From assembly GCF_019131995.1 (NCBI RefSeq), contig NZ_JAHONA010000014.1:1-52354 (forward strand): a DNA stretch of 52,354 bases, in the 5' to 3' direction. This DNA comes from Collinsella aerofaciens. GTDB lineage: Bacteria > Actinomycetota > Coriobacteriia > Coriobacteriales > Coriobacteriaceae. The notes under the pieces are model-generated. The model was not told the origin of the DNA. It saw only the letters and a list, made by a program, of their open reading frames with translations, and made no database searches. The stretch's first letter is position 1, and every line of letters starts with the position of its first letter. This document shows, one piece after another, positions 27,841-36,275 of this stretch. A program made the translations under genes and the position numbers.

Positions 27841-28464
27841 TTAACTGTTCTTCATGACAATCGAATCCACAACATCGGCCACATTCTCGCAGCAGTCGGC
27901 GCAGTACTCCAGGAAGGCGTAGACGTCACGCCAAGCGATGACCTCGAGCGGATCCTTGCCGTTAACGTGCAGGTTGCGCATGGCGTTGATGTAGAGCTCG
28001 TCGGCCTCGGACTCGATGGTGTTGATCTGGATGACCAGCTCGCGCAGCGTTTTGGACTTGCGGTAGTTGGGAAGCTCGACCATCAGGTCTTTCATGGCGC
28101 GGCAGGCGTCAGTCACCTTGTGGGCGATGACGATGGCGTCGGGATGGATGCTCTGAATGTTGGTGAAGTAGACGCGCTGCACGACGCCCTCAATACGGTC
28201 GAGCACGGTGTCGAGCGCGCAGCTCATCAGATCCAGATCCTCGCGCTCGAGCGGGGTGATAAAGGCGGTGAGCAGGGCGTCTTCGAGCTCGTGGTGCTTC
28301 TTGTCTGCCGCATGCTCAATCGCATGCATCTTATTGAGCATGTCGTGAATCTGCGAGGGATCGAAGTTCTCAAAAATCTTGGTGAGCAGCTCTGCGGCCT
28401 GGACGGCGAGGTCGGCGCAAGCGACGTAGTTGTCAAAGTAGAACGAATCGGGTTTCTTTGCCAT
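27841..28464 (-). CDS. DUF47/PhoU-like accessory protein of the PiT transporter
   Basis: A 207-residue, all-helical PhoU-like protein, cytosolic, known to partner with PiT-type transporters. Visible features: IHDMLNKMHAIEHAADKKHHELEDALLTAF with acidic/His metal-binding residues, ITPLEREDLDLMSCALDTVLD, and a second helical pair ending EYCADCCENVADVVDSIV. It lies 67 bases downstream of the pit gene on the same strand, the standard pairing. It probably regulates phosphate flux through that transporter. Confidence 0.9.
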   Translation of the reverse strand: MAKKPDSFYFDNYVACADLAVQAAELLTKIFENFDPSQIHDMLNKMHAIEHAADKKHHELEDALLTAFITPLEREDLDLMSCALDTVLDRIEGVVQRVYFTNIQSIHPDAIVIAHKVTDACRAMKDLMVELPNYRKSKTLRELVIQINTIESEADELYINAMRNLHVNGKDPLEVIAWRDVYAFLEYCADCCENVADVVDSIVMKNS

Positions 28465-28531
28465 GGGTGGGTCCTTTCGAGGCGAAGACGGGTGGGCGAA
28501 GTGTTGCGGTCCGGATGGACGTTCGGTTTGA

Positions 28532-29581
28532 TTAGAGGAACATCATGAACAGCTTGGCCATGACAAAGCTGATGAGTCCGCAGGCGGGGAAGGTGAAGAA
28601 CCAGGTGAACATCATGTCCTTGACGACTCCGAAGTTGATGGCCGAGAGGCGCTTGACGGCACCGACGCCCATGATGGCGCAGGTCTTGATGTGTGTGGAG
28701 GACACGGGGATGCCGGTAAGGGTGGCAAGCAGCAGGTTCGCGGCGCCCGCGAGGTCGGCGGAGAAGCCCTGATACTTCTCGAGCTTAACCATGCTCTGGC
28801 CGACGGACTTGATGATGCGCTCACCGCCCACGCTGGTACCGATACCCATAGTGGCCGAGCACAGCAGCATAATCCAGATGGGGATGCCGGCATCGCCGAC
28901 GCTGGTCTGGCCGTTTGCGAAGGCCACGCCTAAAAAGAGCACGCCGATGAACTTCTGTCCATCCTGCGCGCCGTGCATAAAGCTCATGGCCGCAGCGCTC
29001 GCGATCTGAGCGTATTTAAAGAAGACATTGGCACGTCGCCTGTTGGCGGCGGCGAAAAGAATCGAGACGAGTTTGCACAGGACCCAGCCCATGACAAAGC
29101 CCAGGCCGATGGAGAGCGCCAGGCCGTAGATGACCTTCATCCACTCGTGGACGTTGACGCTGCTCGCGCCGCCGAGGGCGATAGCGGCACCGGTCAGGCC
29201 GGCGATAAGGCTGTGGCTTTGCGAGGTGGGGATGCCAAAACGCGACGCTGTGGCGCCGTAGACGACGATGGAGAACAGGGCCGCGCACAGGCAGGCGAGC
29301 GCCATGGTGCTGTTTCCGCCAAAGTCGACGATATGTGAAATGGTATTGGCGACGCTCGCGTTAAAGTGCGTCATGATGAGCACGCCGAGGAAGTTGAATG
29401 CGGCGCTCATGAGAATGGCGGCGCGGGCGGGCATGCAACGCGTAGTGACGCAGGTCGCGATGGCGTTGGGCGCGTCGGTCCATCCATTGACGAAGATGGC
29501 GCCCAACGCGAGGATCACGGTGACGGCAAGGACTGGGTTCGACACAATTTGGCCGAGGAAGGTTGAGAACGTTACGTCCAT
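28532..29581 (-). CDS. pit: Inorganic phosphate transporter, PiT family
   Basis: Low-affinity metal-phosphate:proton (or sodium) symporter with about ten membrane segments. Both PiT signature copies are visible: GWTDAPNAIATCVTTRCMPAR near the N-terminus and SFMHGAQDGQKFIGVLFL / GERIIKSVGQSM in the second half. Also GIPTSQSHSLIAGLTGA and GIPVSSTHIKTCAIMGVG. Length 349 is typical of the bacterial form without a large central loop. Operon with the DUF47 gene. With the Pst system 6 kb away, the cell has both high- and low-affinity uptake. Confidence 0.95.
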   Translation of the reverse strand: MDVTFSTFLGQIVSNPVLAVTVILALGAIFVNGWTDAPNAIATCVTTRCMPARAAILMSAAFNFLGVLIMTHFNASVANTISHIVDFGGNSTMALACLCAALFSIVVYGATASRFGIPTSQSHSLIAGLTGAAIALGGASSVNVHEWMKVIYGLALSIGLGFVMGWVLCKLVSILFAAANRRRANVFFKYAQIASAAAMSFMHGAQDGQKFIGVLFLGVAFANGQTSVGDAGIPIWIMLLCSATMGIGTSVGGERIIKSVGQSMVKLEKYQGFSADLAGAANLLLATLTGIPVSSTHIKTCAIMGVGAVKRLSAINFGVVKDMMFTWFFTFPACGLISFVMAKLFMMFL

Positions 29582-29831
29582 ATATGGGCTTTCTCGAAGT
29601 TTGCAGGCACGTTACAAAAACATGATAAATCGTATCACCTCCTGCGGGTTTCTTTACCGAGTTCTGATGGGAGAAGTGAACTTTTTGGCACTAAAATTGA
29701 ATATTAGCCCTGTTGACCGCGGGTATTCTTTTTGCTAACACGCCATGAGGACACGCGTGCGCGCCCCAACACCCCAAAACCACAGTCTGTTCGCTTTACA
29801 ACATACAAACATGCGTTCGATAATAGAGGGC

Positions 29832-30170
29832 ATGGAATATCGACAGACAGACGGCAAAACTCGGCGCGTGCATAAGCAGTATGTGGACGTCGTGGCTCGC
29901 ATCCTCGCGGGCGGACAGGTCGTGCCGGTCACCGTCTGCTGGGTCGACGGCCGTTGTTTTACGATCGACGAAATTATCTCGACCATTGGGTTTGGCCTGA
30001 TGGTCCACGGCATCCGTACAGCAACATATAAGGTGCGTTTTGGCAGGCACGCGACCGAGTTGTATCTGGAGGACCAGACGCGCGAGCGGGCGGACGGCTC
30101 GCAGGCGCACGTGATGCGTTGGTGGGTCTGGGCCTTTGATCGTACGCTTGAGGGCGAGCGCCGTAGGTAA
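29832..30170 (+). CDS. Conserved hypothetical protein
   Basis: A 112-residue soluble protein with no signal or membrane segment. The core VPVTVCWVDGRCFTIDEII resembles small Gram-positive proteins of unknown function that share a VxxxWxDGRxFxID pattern followed by a Tyr/Arg-rich beta segment; that resemblance is from memory. It ends with WWVWAFDRTLEGERRR. ATG 29832 was chosen because AGAGGG precedes it; the frame is open back to 29745. It runs divergently from pit, and the BI-1 gene follows after 78 bases. I cannot assign a function. Confidence 0.7.
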   Translation: MEYRQTDGKTRRVHKQYVDVVARILAGGQVVPVTVCWVDGRCFTIDEIISTIGFGLMVHGIRTATYKVRFGRHATELYLEDQTRERADGSQAHVMRWWVWAFDRTLEGERRR

Positions 30171-30248
30171 GGACGTGCGGCATTCGGGTACAATGGCAGG
30201 AATCTTGTCACCTACGGCGCTGTCGTGCGCTTTTTGAAAGGACGAAGT

Positions 30249-30944
30249 ATGAACGATATCCAGGGCTATCAGAACGGCCCCATCGAGACCGGCGCAAGTC
30301 GCGCCAAGGAGATGTCGCCGCGCGCGTACAATCTCGCCATGTCTGCCCTGATCTTCTTGGGCTTTTGCGCCATGGGCGCCGGTGCTTACTTTACGAGCAC
30401 CATGGCGTTTGCCCGCATGATGATGAGCGGCGCCGCCTTGCCGCTGGTCTTTGGCTCGTTTATCCTGACTATTGTCGGTATCGTCATGATGTCGGCTGCT
30501 GCGGGCAAGCAGTCCGTGGGCCTGTCGCTCGTGGGTTACGTGATCTTTGCGAGCACCTTTGGCCTGACCGCGTCGTTTGGCCTTGCCAACTATGACCTGC
30601 CCACTATCAACACCGCCTTTATCGCCACCGCTGCCATCACCTTTGTCTTCGGTGCGCTGGGCGTGACCTTCCCCAAGTTCTTCCAGCGTGTGTACGGCAT
30701 CGGCTTTGGCATCCTGCTTGCCACGATTCTGGTTGAGATCGTGCTGATGTTCATGGGTGTCTCGCAGACCATCACCGACCTGATCGTGATCGTGGTGTTC
30801 GCCGGCTTTATTGGCTACGACACCTATGTTGCCACGACGGTGCCGCCCACGCTGCCCAATGCGGTGCTCATGGCGTCCAACCTGTTCGTGGACATTATCA
30901 ACGTGTTCCTGCGCATCCTGAACATCCTCGGCCGTCGCGATTAA
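30249..30944 (+). CDS. Bax inhibitor-1/YccA family membrane protein
   Basis: Seven hydrophobic segments across 231 residues. Family features include FTSTMAFARMMM-type early helices, FGLTASFGLANYDLPTINTAF, VTFPKFFQRVYGIGF and the last segments ending with DIINVFLRILNILGRRD, the standard BI-1 C-terminal LFLDIxNLFLxLLxLxG pattern. Bacterial members are thought to be pH-sensitive calcium leak channels or FtsH-linked factors; the role here is unknown. ATG 30249 follows GAAAGGA. Confidence 0.9.
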   Translation: MNDIQGYQNGPIETGASRAKEMSPRAYNLAMSALIFLGFCAMGAGAYFTSTMAFARMMMSGAALPLVFGSFILTIVGIVMMSAAAGKQSVGLSLVGYVIFASTFGLTASFGLANYDLPTINTAFIATAAITFVFGALGVTFPKFFQRVYGIGFGILLATILVEIVLMFMGVSQTITDLIVIVVFAGFIGYDTYVATTVPPTLPNAVLMASNLFVDIINVFLRILNILGRRD

Positions 30945-30990
30945 AGCGCGGCATTGCGACGCTTCCTGCCGGACACGGTAAAACGATACG

Positions 30991-31019
30991 AAAGGCGGTC
31001 CTTCGGGGCCGTCTTTTTT
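30991..31019 (+). terminator. Terminator after the BI-1 family gene
   Basis: GGCGGTCC-TTCG-GGGCCGTC forms a stem with the stable TTCG loop (one mismatch), followed by TTTTTT. It is 47 bases after the stop. Confidence 0.8.
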
Positions 31020-31085
31020 GTGCGCGGCGGGGTATGATGGATGGGAAAAAGCCGATAGCGGCAGCGACAGGAAAGGTGGCCACGT

Positions 31086-32219
31086 ATGGCAGATGTCGAC
31101 AACAGGAACCGTAACCGCAGGTCTAACCGAGCGGGTCAGCCCAATCCCAAGCGCGAGGCGCGTGCCAAGGCCGCCGAGCGCCATGTGGCGGCTGTGTCCG
31201 AGGCCTGCGCCAAGGACATCGAGCGTTCGCTTGCCGGCGTGCGCGAGTTCGATGGTATGCCTGCCGGTTTTGTCGCGGCGATGAAGGCCAAGGCCCAGAA
31301 GGCGGCGGTTGCTGAGGAGCAGGCTGCGGAGGTTGTGGAGGCTGACGCTGCCGAGGCTGAGGTTGCCGAGGTGGAGACCGCGGTCGAGCCCGAGGTGGCG
31401 CTCGAGTCCACCGAGCCGGCCGACGAGGCTGAGTCCGAGCCCGCGGAGGAGGCTGCTCCGGTCCTGCCCGAGGTCACTGTGCTTGATACCTCCGCCACGC
31501 AGGCAATCCTCGATAACGGCCGCGGCTATGCGCAGTTCTGCGATATGGCCGTGCTTGCCTTTGCCTCGTTTACCAATCCGGGCGGCGGCTATATCCAGGG
31601 CTATCTGGGCCAGGAGGCGACGCTCTGCGCCGATTCGTATCTGTACAACGTGCTCGACAAGCAGCGCAAGTGGTACGGCGAGAACCGTCGCCGCAACATC
31701 AACTGCGAGCTTTACCGCAACCGTGAGCTGGTGGTGCCCGCCGTACGCTTCGATCGCAACCATGTGCACGCCTATGCCGACGTAATCGTGGCCGCCGCGC
31801 CCAACGCCAAGCGTGCCCGCCAGGAGTATCGCGTGAGCGACGATGCCTTGCTTGACGCTCTGCGCGATCGCATCCGCTTTGTGCTTGCCATCTGCGACGA
31901 GCTTGGTCGCGAGAAGCTCGTACTGGGTGCTTGGGGTTGCGACAACAACGGCTTCGACGCCGAGGCCGCGGCCGAGCTCTTCCGCAAGGAGCTCGCATCG
32001 GGCGACTTTAAGGTCAAGCAGGTGTTCTTTGCCGTGCCTTCTACGCGATGGGATGAGGATTTTGCCAAGTTCGAGCACGTGCTGGCAAACTTCCCCGAGC
32101 GCAACGAGGAGTCCTATGCCCAGGTTGCCGCACGCGCTGCGGCTGCTCGCGCCGCCGAGCAGGCTCAGGCCGCTGCCGAGGACGATGAGGATGACGACGA
32201 CTGGCGCAAGTACCTGTAA
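31086..32219 (+). CDS. PARG-type macrodomain protein (TIGR02452-like) with altered signature
   Basis: A 377-residue protein. A basic N-terminal stretch (1-60) and an Ala/Glu/Val-rich disordered linker (about 66-125) precede a microbial poly(ADP-ribose) glycohydrolase-like domain (about 130-345). A tail ending in acidic DDEDDDD follows. The signature region reads FTNPGGGYIQGYLGQEATLC: GGG at 166-168 and QEA at 176-178. Family catalysis normally uses GGG-X6-8-QEE, so the second Glu is replaced by Ala178. The protein may bind ADP-ribose without normal cleavage, or use another residue. Also typical are VIVAAAPNAKRAR and LVLGAWGCDNNGFD. Single gene with its own terminators on both sides. Confidence 0.8.
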   Translation: MADVDNRNRNRRSNRAGQPNPKREARAKAAERHVAAVSEACAKDIERSLAGVREFDGMPAGFVAAMKAKAQKAAVAEEQAAEVVEADAAEAEVAEVETAVEPEVALESTEPADEAESEPAEEAAPVLPEVTVLDTSATQAILDNGRGYAQFCDMAVLAFASFTNPGGGYIQGYLGQEATLCADSYLYNVLDKQRKWYGENRRRNINCELYRNRELVVPAVRFDRNHVHAYADVIVAAAPNAKRARQEYRVSDDALLDALRDRIRFVLAICDELGREKLVLGAWGCDNNGFDAEAAAELFRKELASGDFKVKQVFFAVPSTRWDEDFAKFEHVLANFPERNEESYAQVAARAAAARAAEQAQAAAEDDEDDDDWRKYL

Positions 32220-32244
32220 TCGGTACGTGCTGACAAATAGGTTG

Positions 32245-32277
32245 AGCCGGCGGGAGGGCTGCCCCCGTCGGCTTTTC
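32245..32277 (+). terminator. Terminator after the macrodomain gene
   Basis: AGCCGGCGGG and CCCGTCGGCT pair with one G-T wobble around a short loop and run into CTTTTC. It lies 25 bases after the stop and just before the SGNH gene. Confidence 0.7.
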
Positions 32278-32296
32278 ACTAAAGGAAGGGCTTACG

Positions 32297-32956
32297 ATGA
32301 AAAACGTTCTGTGCTTTGGTGACAGCAACACCTATGGCTATGATCCGGCGGGTATGCGCGATGGCACCGCGGTGCGCTATGCGCAGGATGTGCGCTGGTG
32401 CGGCGTGGCACAGCGTGACTTGGGCGAGGGCTGGCATGTGATTGAGGAGGGGCTCAACGGCCGCACGACGGTGCGCGACGATATGTGTCATCTGGACACT
32501 AACCTCAACGGCATTCGTGCGCTTCCGATGCTGCTCGAGGCCCATAAGCCGCTGGACGCCATTGTGATCATGCTGGGCACCAACGACTGTAAGACGGTCT
32601 TTAACGTGACAGCTTCCGATATCGCCCGCGGCGCCATGGCGCTGATTCGTGCCGTCCGCGCGTTTCCGTGGACCGACGCTGCGCCTTGTCCGCGCATTCT
32701 GCTGATGGCTCCTATCAAGATCAAGCCGCAGATCGCCGATGTGTATATGACCGACTTTGACGAGCATTCCGTTGAGGCATCTGAGCATTTTGGCGAGTAC
32801 TATGCGCACGTGGCAGAGCAGTTTGGCTGCGACTTTTTGAATGCCGCCGATTTCGCCGAGCCGGGTGATATCGACTACCTGCATATGATGCCCGAAAGCC
32901 ACGAGAGCCTGGGCCACGCCGTGGCAACCAAGCTCCAGGACATGCTCGGTGAGTAG
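32297..32956 (+). CDS. SGNH/GDSL-family hydrolase
   Basis: Cytosolic esterase-type enzyme of 219 residues, no signal peptide. Block I LCFGDSNTYGYDP (nucleophile Ser), block II Gly in NGRTTVRDD, block III LGTNDCK (Asn) and block V ESHESLGHAVATKL (catalytic His) are all in place. Members with this pattern act on acyl or acetyl esters; the substrate is unknown. ATG 32297 follows AAAGGAAGGG. A hairpin (AAGCCACC/GGTGGCTT, 32966-32998) lies 10 bases after the stop. Confidence 0.9.
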   Translation: MKNVLCFGDSNTYGYDPAGMRDGTAVRYAQDVRWCGVAQRDLGEGWHVIEEGLNGRTTVRDDMCHLDTNLNGIRALPMLLEAHKPLDAIVIMLGTNDCKTVFNVTASDIARGAMALIRAVRAFPWTDAAPCPRILLMAPIKIKPQIADVYMTDFDEHSVEASEHFGEYYAHVAEQFGCDFLNAADFAEPGDIDYLHMMPESHESLGHAVATKLQDMLGE

Positions 32957-32965
32957 CGCGAGCCC

Positions 32966-32998
32966 AAGCCACCACAAAAGCTCCCTTTGCGGTGGCTT
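32966..32998 (+). terminator. Hairpin after the SGNH gene
   Basis: AAGCCACC (32966-32973) and GGTGGCTT (32991-32998) form an 8-base stem, followed by GTTTCGTTTGTC. The segment CCCTTTGCGGTGG (32983-32995) recurs in the hairpin at 33155-33191. Confidence 0.55.
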
Positions 32999-33001
32999 GT
33001 T

Positions 33002-33145
33002 TCGTTTGTCTTGATCTGTAACAGTTCTAAGGCCGAAAACGGGCTAGATGTTACAGATTGAGATTATTTAGGTCGATATCGGTCGTTTGTCTCGATCTGT
33101 AACAGGTGGGCCGAAAAATGGGCTCTAACTGTTACAGACTGAGAT
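33002..33145. repeat. Two tandem copies of a hairpin-forming intergenic repeat
   Basis: Unit A (33002-33064) and unit B (33083-33145) share TCGTTTGTCTYGATCTGTAA at one end, a GGCCGAAAA core and TGTTACAGAYTGAGAT at the other. Each unit is itself an inverted repeat with 10-base perfect arms (33014-33023 with 33049-33058; 33096-33105 with 33129-33138). No coding sense is visible. It resembles dispersed palindromic repeats of the REP kind, but only this tandem pair is in the window. Confidence 0.75.
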
Positions 33146-33154
33146 GTTTGTGGG

Positions 33155-33191
33155 AACCACCGCAAAGGCGCCTGTCCCCTTTGCGGTGGTT
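33155..33191. terminator. Bidirectional hairpin downstream of thiD
   Basis: AACCACCGCAAAGG (33155-33168) and CCTTTGCGGTGGTT (33178-33191) are perfect 14-base arms with a 9-base loop, followed by TTGGG. It lies 12 bases past the thiD stop on the minus strand and on the other side bounds the tandem repeat. Confidence 0.7.
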
Positions 33192-33203
33192 TTGGGACGG
33201 GGC

Positions 33204-34034
33204 TTAGTACTGCCACATGTGGTTGACGGGGCCGGAACCTTTGCCCATGTCAAAGCCGGCGGCGAGAGCGCCGGTTAGGTAGGCCTTGCCGGCGTTGACG
33301 GCGTCGGCAAGATCCATGCCCTGTGCCAATGCGCAGGCGATGGCGGACGAAAGCGTGCAGCCGGTGCCATGCGTGTTGCCGGTCTCGATGCGCTTGTGGC
33401 GGAACCACGTGGTGAGCGGATCGCCCAGGTGGTTGCCCTCGTCATCGAGCGGCGCGGGCTCCGCTAGCACATCGTTGGCCTCGTTGACAAAATGTCCGCC
33501 TTTAACGAGGGACGCGCAGCCAAAGCGGCGGGTGAGGAGCATGGCAGCGTTTTGCTGTGTGCGCTCGGAATCGACCTCGTAGTCGAGCAGCGCCATGGCC
33601 TCGGGAATGTTGGGCGTGATGACGGTCGCCAGCGGGAACAGGCGACGCGTGAGCGCCTCGGCGGCATTCTCGGTAATGAGGCGAGCGCCCGAAGTGGCGA
33701 CCATAACGGGGTCGACGACCACGTTGGTTGCGTTCCATGCGCTCAGGCGGTCGGCGATAACTTCGATAATCTCGGTGGACGAAACCATGCCGATCTTGAC
33801 GGCGCTCGGGCGGATATCGTCAAAGACGGCGTCAATTTGCGCAGCGACGATATCTGGCGAGATATCCTGCACGGCGGTGACGCCCAGTGTGTTTTGCGCT
33901 GTGATGGCGGTGATGGCCGTCTCGGCATACAGACGGTGCGCCGTGATGGTCTTAATGTCTGCCTGAATGCCGGCGCCACCGCTGGAATCGGATCCTGCGA
34001 TGGATAGAACGGCGGGTACTTTACTGCGATCCAT
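33204..34034 (-). CDS. thiD: Hydroxymethylpyrimidine/phosphomethylpyrimidine kinase ThiD
   Basis: Phosphorylates HMP and HMP-P for thiamine synthesis. Ribokinase-fold protein of 276 residues with VLSIAGSDSSGGAGIQADIKT at the start, TAITAQNTLGV, VVDPVMVATSGARL, ITPNIPEAMALL, LVKGGHF and the anion-hole/catalytic GTGCTLSSAIA near the end. ATG (reverse) at 34034 is preceded by GGGAG. It follows thiC on the same strand after 180 bases that contain a hairpin, so it may be expressed by read-through or its own promoter. Confidence 0.95.
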   Translation of the reverse strand: MDRSKVPAVLSIAGSDSSGGAGIQADIKTITAHRLYAETAITAITAQNTLGVTAVQDISPDIVAAQIDAVFDDIRPSAVKIGMVSSTEIIEVIADRLSAWNATNVVVDPVMVATSGARLITENAAEALTRRLFPLATVITPNIPEAMALLDYEVDSERTQQNAAMLLTRRFGCASLVKGGHFVNEANDVLAEPAPLDDEGNHLGDPLTTWFRHKRIETGNTHGTGCTLSSAIACALAQGMDLADAVNAGKAYLTGALAAGFDMGKGSGPVNHMWQY

Positions 34035-34091
34035 GTTCGCTCCCTTGTCCGGTCGGATTCAAATGGGTCTTTTACCCCGCATTATAAAGAT

Positions 34092-34121
34092 GCCCGGGTC
34101 GGCTGTATTCCGAACCCGGGC
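34092..34121 (-). terminator. Hairpin between thiC and thiD
   Basis: GCCCGGGT (34092-34099) and ACCCGGGC (34114-34121) form an 8-base stem on the minus strand, followed by ATCTTTATAAT. It probably weakens thiC transcription before thiD. Confidence 0.5.
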
Positions 34122-34214
34122 GGGCGATGCAATCTTTACGCAAATGTAAGCAATTGTTCACAAGTCAACAATAGACGGGCGTTGCAGCAGGCATGCTGGA
34201 TTGCCTCGTAAAGG

Positions 34215-35549
34215 CTAATCCTCCATGCCAAGATCGATCGTCGTGCCCTCGAACACCTTGTTGACGGTGCGGACGGCGCACATCTTGCCGCACATGGTGC
34301 AGGTGCCCTCGGTGGCGGCGGGGGATTCCTCGTAGCGCTTCTTGCCCGTAATCGGGTCGAGCGCACACTTCCACATGGCATCCCAGTCGAGCTTGCGGCG
34401 CGCCTGGCCCATCTTGTCGTCCATGTCTCGGGCGTGCGGCACCTTCTTTGCGATATCGGCGGCGTGCGCGGCAATCTTAGTGGCCATGAGGCCGTCGAGC
34501 ACGTCTTGGGCGTCGGGCAGGCACAGGTGCTCGGCCGGCGTCACGTAGCACAGAAAGTCGGCGCCGGAGCTCGCGGAGATGGCGCCGCCGATGGCTGCGG
34601 TGATGTGGTCGTAACCCACGCCGATATCAGTCACCAACGGCCCGAGCACATAGAACGGGGCGTTGTGGCACAGGCGCTTCTGCAGCTTCATATTGGCGGC
34701 GATCTCGTCGAGCGCCATGTGGCCCGGACCCTCGACCATAACCTGGACGCCGGCGGCCCAGGCGCGCTTGCACAGCTTGCCCAGCTCAATCATCTCGGCG
34801 GTCTCGGTGGCATCGTTGGAGTCGTAGAGGCAGCCCGGGCGGCAGGAGTCGCCGAGCGAGATCGTCACGTCGTACTCGTGGCAAATCTCGAGCAACTCGT
34901 CGTAGAACTCATAGAACGGGTTCTCGTTACCGGTGACCTCCATCCAGCCAAACAGCAGCGAGCCGCCGCGGCTCACGATGTTCATCAGGCGGCCGGTCTC
35001 CTTAAAGGTCTTGGTGACCGACTTGTTGATGCCGCAGTGGATGGTCATAAAGTCCACGCCGTCCTCGGCGTGCGCGCGCACGACTTCGAACAGGTCGTCC
35101 TTGGTAAGCTTGACCAGCGGCTTTTCCATGTAGCCGATGGCGTCGTACATGGGAACGGTGCCCACCATGAGCGGCGTCTCGTCGATGAGCTGCTGGCGGA
35201 ACTGGCGCGTCTTGCCCGAGTTGGAGAGGTCCATGATGGCGTCGGCGCCAAAGTCCTCGGCAATCTTGACCTTCTTCCATTCCTCGGCGGCATCGGCTTT
35301 GTCGCCCGAGATGCCCAGGTTTACGTTGACCTTGGTGGACAGGCCCTCACCGACACCAAAGGCGCGCATGCCCTTTTTGATGTGCACGATGTTGGCGGGA
35401 ATGGCGATGCGTCCGTCGGCCACACGCTCGCGGATGTACTCGGGGTCGCGATGCTCGCGCTCGGCGACTTCCTTCATCTGCGGCGTGATCTGCCCGGCGC
35501 GGGCGAAGTCGATTTGCGTGACGAGCTTGGGCTCGGTCTGTGTGCTCAT
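34215..35549 (-). CDS. thiC: Phosphomethylpyrimidine synthase ThiC
   Basis: Radical-SAM enzyme turning aminoimidazole ribotide into HMP-P, the pyrimidine half of thiamine. Start at 35549 has GGGAG 8 bases upstream; a start 8 codons earlier would lie in the riboswitch. Motifs: NVNLGISGD, AIMDLSNSGKTRQFR, TIHCGINK, SRGGSLLFGWM, SLGDSCRPGC, VMVEGPGHMALDEI and GGAISASSGADFLCYVTPAEHL. The C-terminal cluster site reads CTMCGKMC, spacing CX2CX3C rather than the CX2CX4C of the longer E. coli type. At 444 residues it is the short form lacking the N-terminal extension. Controlled by the TPP riboswitch just upstream. Confidence 0.95.
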   Translation of the reverse strand: MSTQTEPKLVTQIDFARAGQITPQMKEVAEREHRDPEYIRERVADGRIAIPANIVHIKKGMRAFGVGEGLSTKVNVNLGISGDKADAAEEWKKVKIAEDFGADAIMDLSNSGKTRQFRQQLIDETPLMVGTVPMYDAIGYMEKPLVKLTKDDLFEVVRAHAEDGVDFMTIHCGINKSVTKTFKETGRLMNIVSRGGSLLFGWMEVTGNENPFYEFYDELLEICHEYDVTISLGDSCRPGCLYDSNDATETAEMIELGKLCKRAWAAGVQVMVEGPGHMALDEIAANMKLQKRLCHNAPFYVLGPLVTDIGVGYDHITAAIGGAISASSGADFLCYVTPAEHLCLPDAQDVLDGLMATKIAAHAADIAKKVPHARDMDDKMGQARRKLDWDAMWKCALDPITGKKRYEESPAATEGTCTMCGKMCAVRTVNKVFEGTTIDLGMED

Positions 35550-35558
35550 TGGCACGGC

Positions 35559-35646
35559 TCCCTTCGTTGGCATTACCCATATCAGGTTTGCGGGTCAGGG
35601 CGGGCGCGCCCAGTCTCAGCCTGCCGTCTTGTCCTACAAGCTCCCC
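35559..35646 (-). ncRNA. TPP riboswitch (THI box)
   Basis: On the minus strand the leader runs from GGGGAGCTTG through GGCTGAGACTGGG to ACCTGATATGGGTAATGCC and AACGAAGGGA. This keeps the conserved CTGAGA and the ACCTGAT/GGGTAATGCCA/CGAAGGGA core of the THI box. The 3' end overlaps the thiC ribosome site (GAAGGGAG), which points to control of translation start: TPP binding would hide the site. Confidence 0.95.
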
Positions 35647-35719
35647 ATTATGTCATGGGCTCAAGTATAGCCTGAATGGGTACGATTGGGCCAACGAGCG
35701 TGCCTGTGGGGAGGCGAAC

Positions 35720-36235
35720 ATGGAAGACAAGCATCTATATCGAGAGACGCAATGGGATGTATCGGCCGAGGAAAGCCGCGCGCACCATGGCCTTGTCGCG
35801 ATTGGTTTTGCGGTGCTTGCCGTGCTGGTGATTGCCTTTTGTATCTGGACGTTTGGCGGTCGCGGCGGCGCTGCCTGGGAGTTCGAGGCTGATGATAGCC
35901 TACCGATCATGACGGTGAAGGTCGCTGGCGGTAACACGGTGGCAGCTCCCGGCGACTATTGGTATCCGTGCGATGGATTTGTCCAGCTGCAGCTAAGCGG
36001 TGGTTCCATTCCTGGTGAAGAGATCGAGCGCGTGACCTTCGATGCGTCGCTTAAGACGCTGTCAGTCGAGCTCAAAGATAAAGGGGATGTGCCCACGACG
36101 ATGGATATCGCACTGACGGAATGGCGTCTTGAGCCTCCGTCGGGTGTTACGGTGTCCGAGGTGGAGCATGTCAAGATTACCTATCAGGACGGCTCGACAA
36201 ATGAAATTGCCAAAGCCGACGGCTTGGCGGAATAA
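35720..36235 (+). CDS. Membrane-anchored hypothetical protein
   Basis: A 171-residue protein with a charged cytosolic start (about 30 residues), one membrane segment (about 32-52, VAIGFAVLAVLVIAFCIWTF) and an outer beta-rich domain. That domain contains DDSLPIMTVKVAGGNTVAAP and VQLQLSGGSIPGEEIERVTF. ATG 35720 has GGGGAGG upstream; the frame is open through the riboswitch region but that part is noncoding. Divergent from thiC. I do not recognise the family; the outer domain could be a small sensor or cell-wall-facing domain. Confidence 0.75.
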   Translation: MEDKHLYRETQWDVSAEESRAHHGLVAIGFAVLAVLVIAFCIWTFGGRGGAAWEFEADDSLPIMTVKVAGGNTVAAPGDYWYPCDGFVQLQLSGGSIPGEEIERVTFDASLKTLSVELKDKGDVPTTMDIALTEWRLEPPSGVTVSEVEHVKITYQDGSTNEIAKADGLAE

Positions 36236-36275
36236 ACGCCGTGCCTAGGCAGCACATTCAAAAGTAGCAGCGGTC

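Noticed and set aside
33002..33145. CRISPR-like array
   Set aside because: Only two diverged units that are themselves palindromes, no unique spacers and no cas genes.
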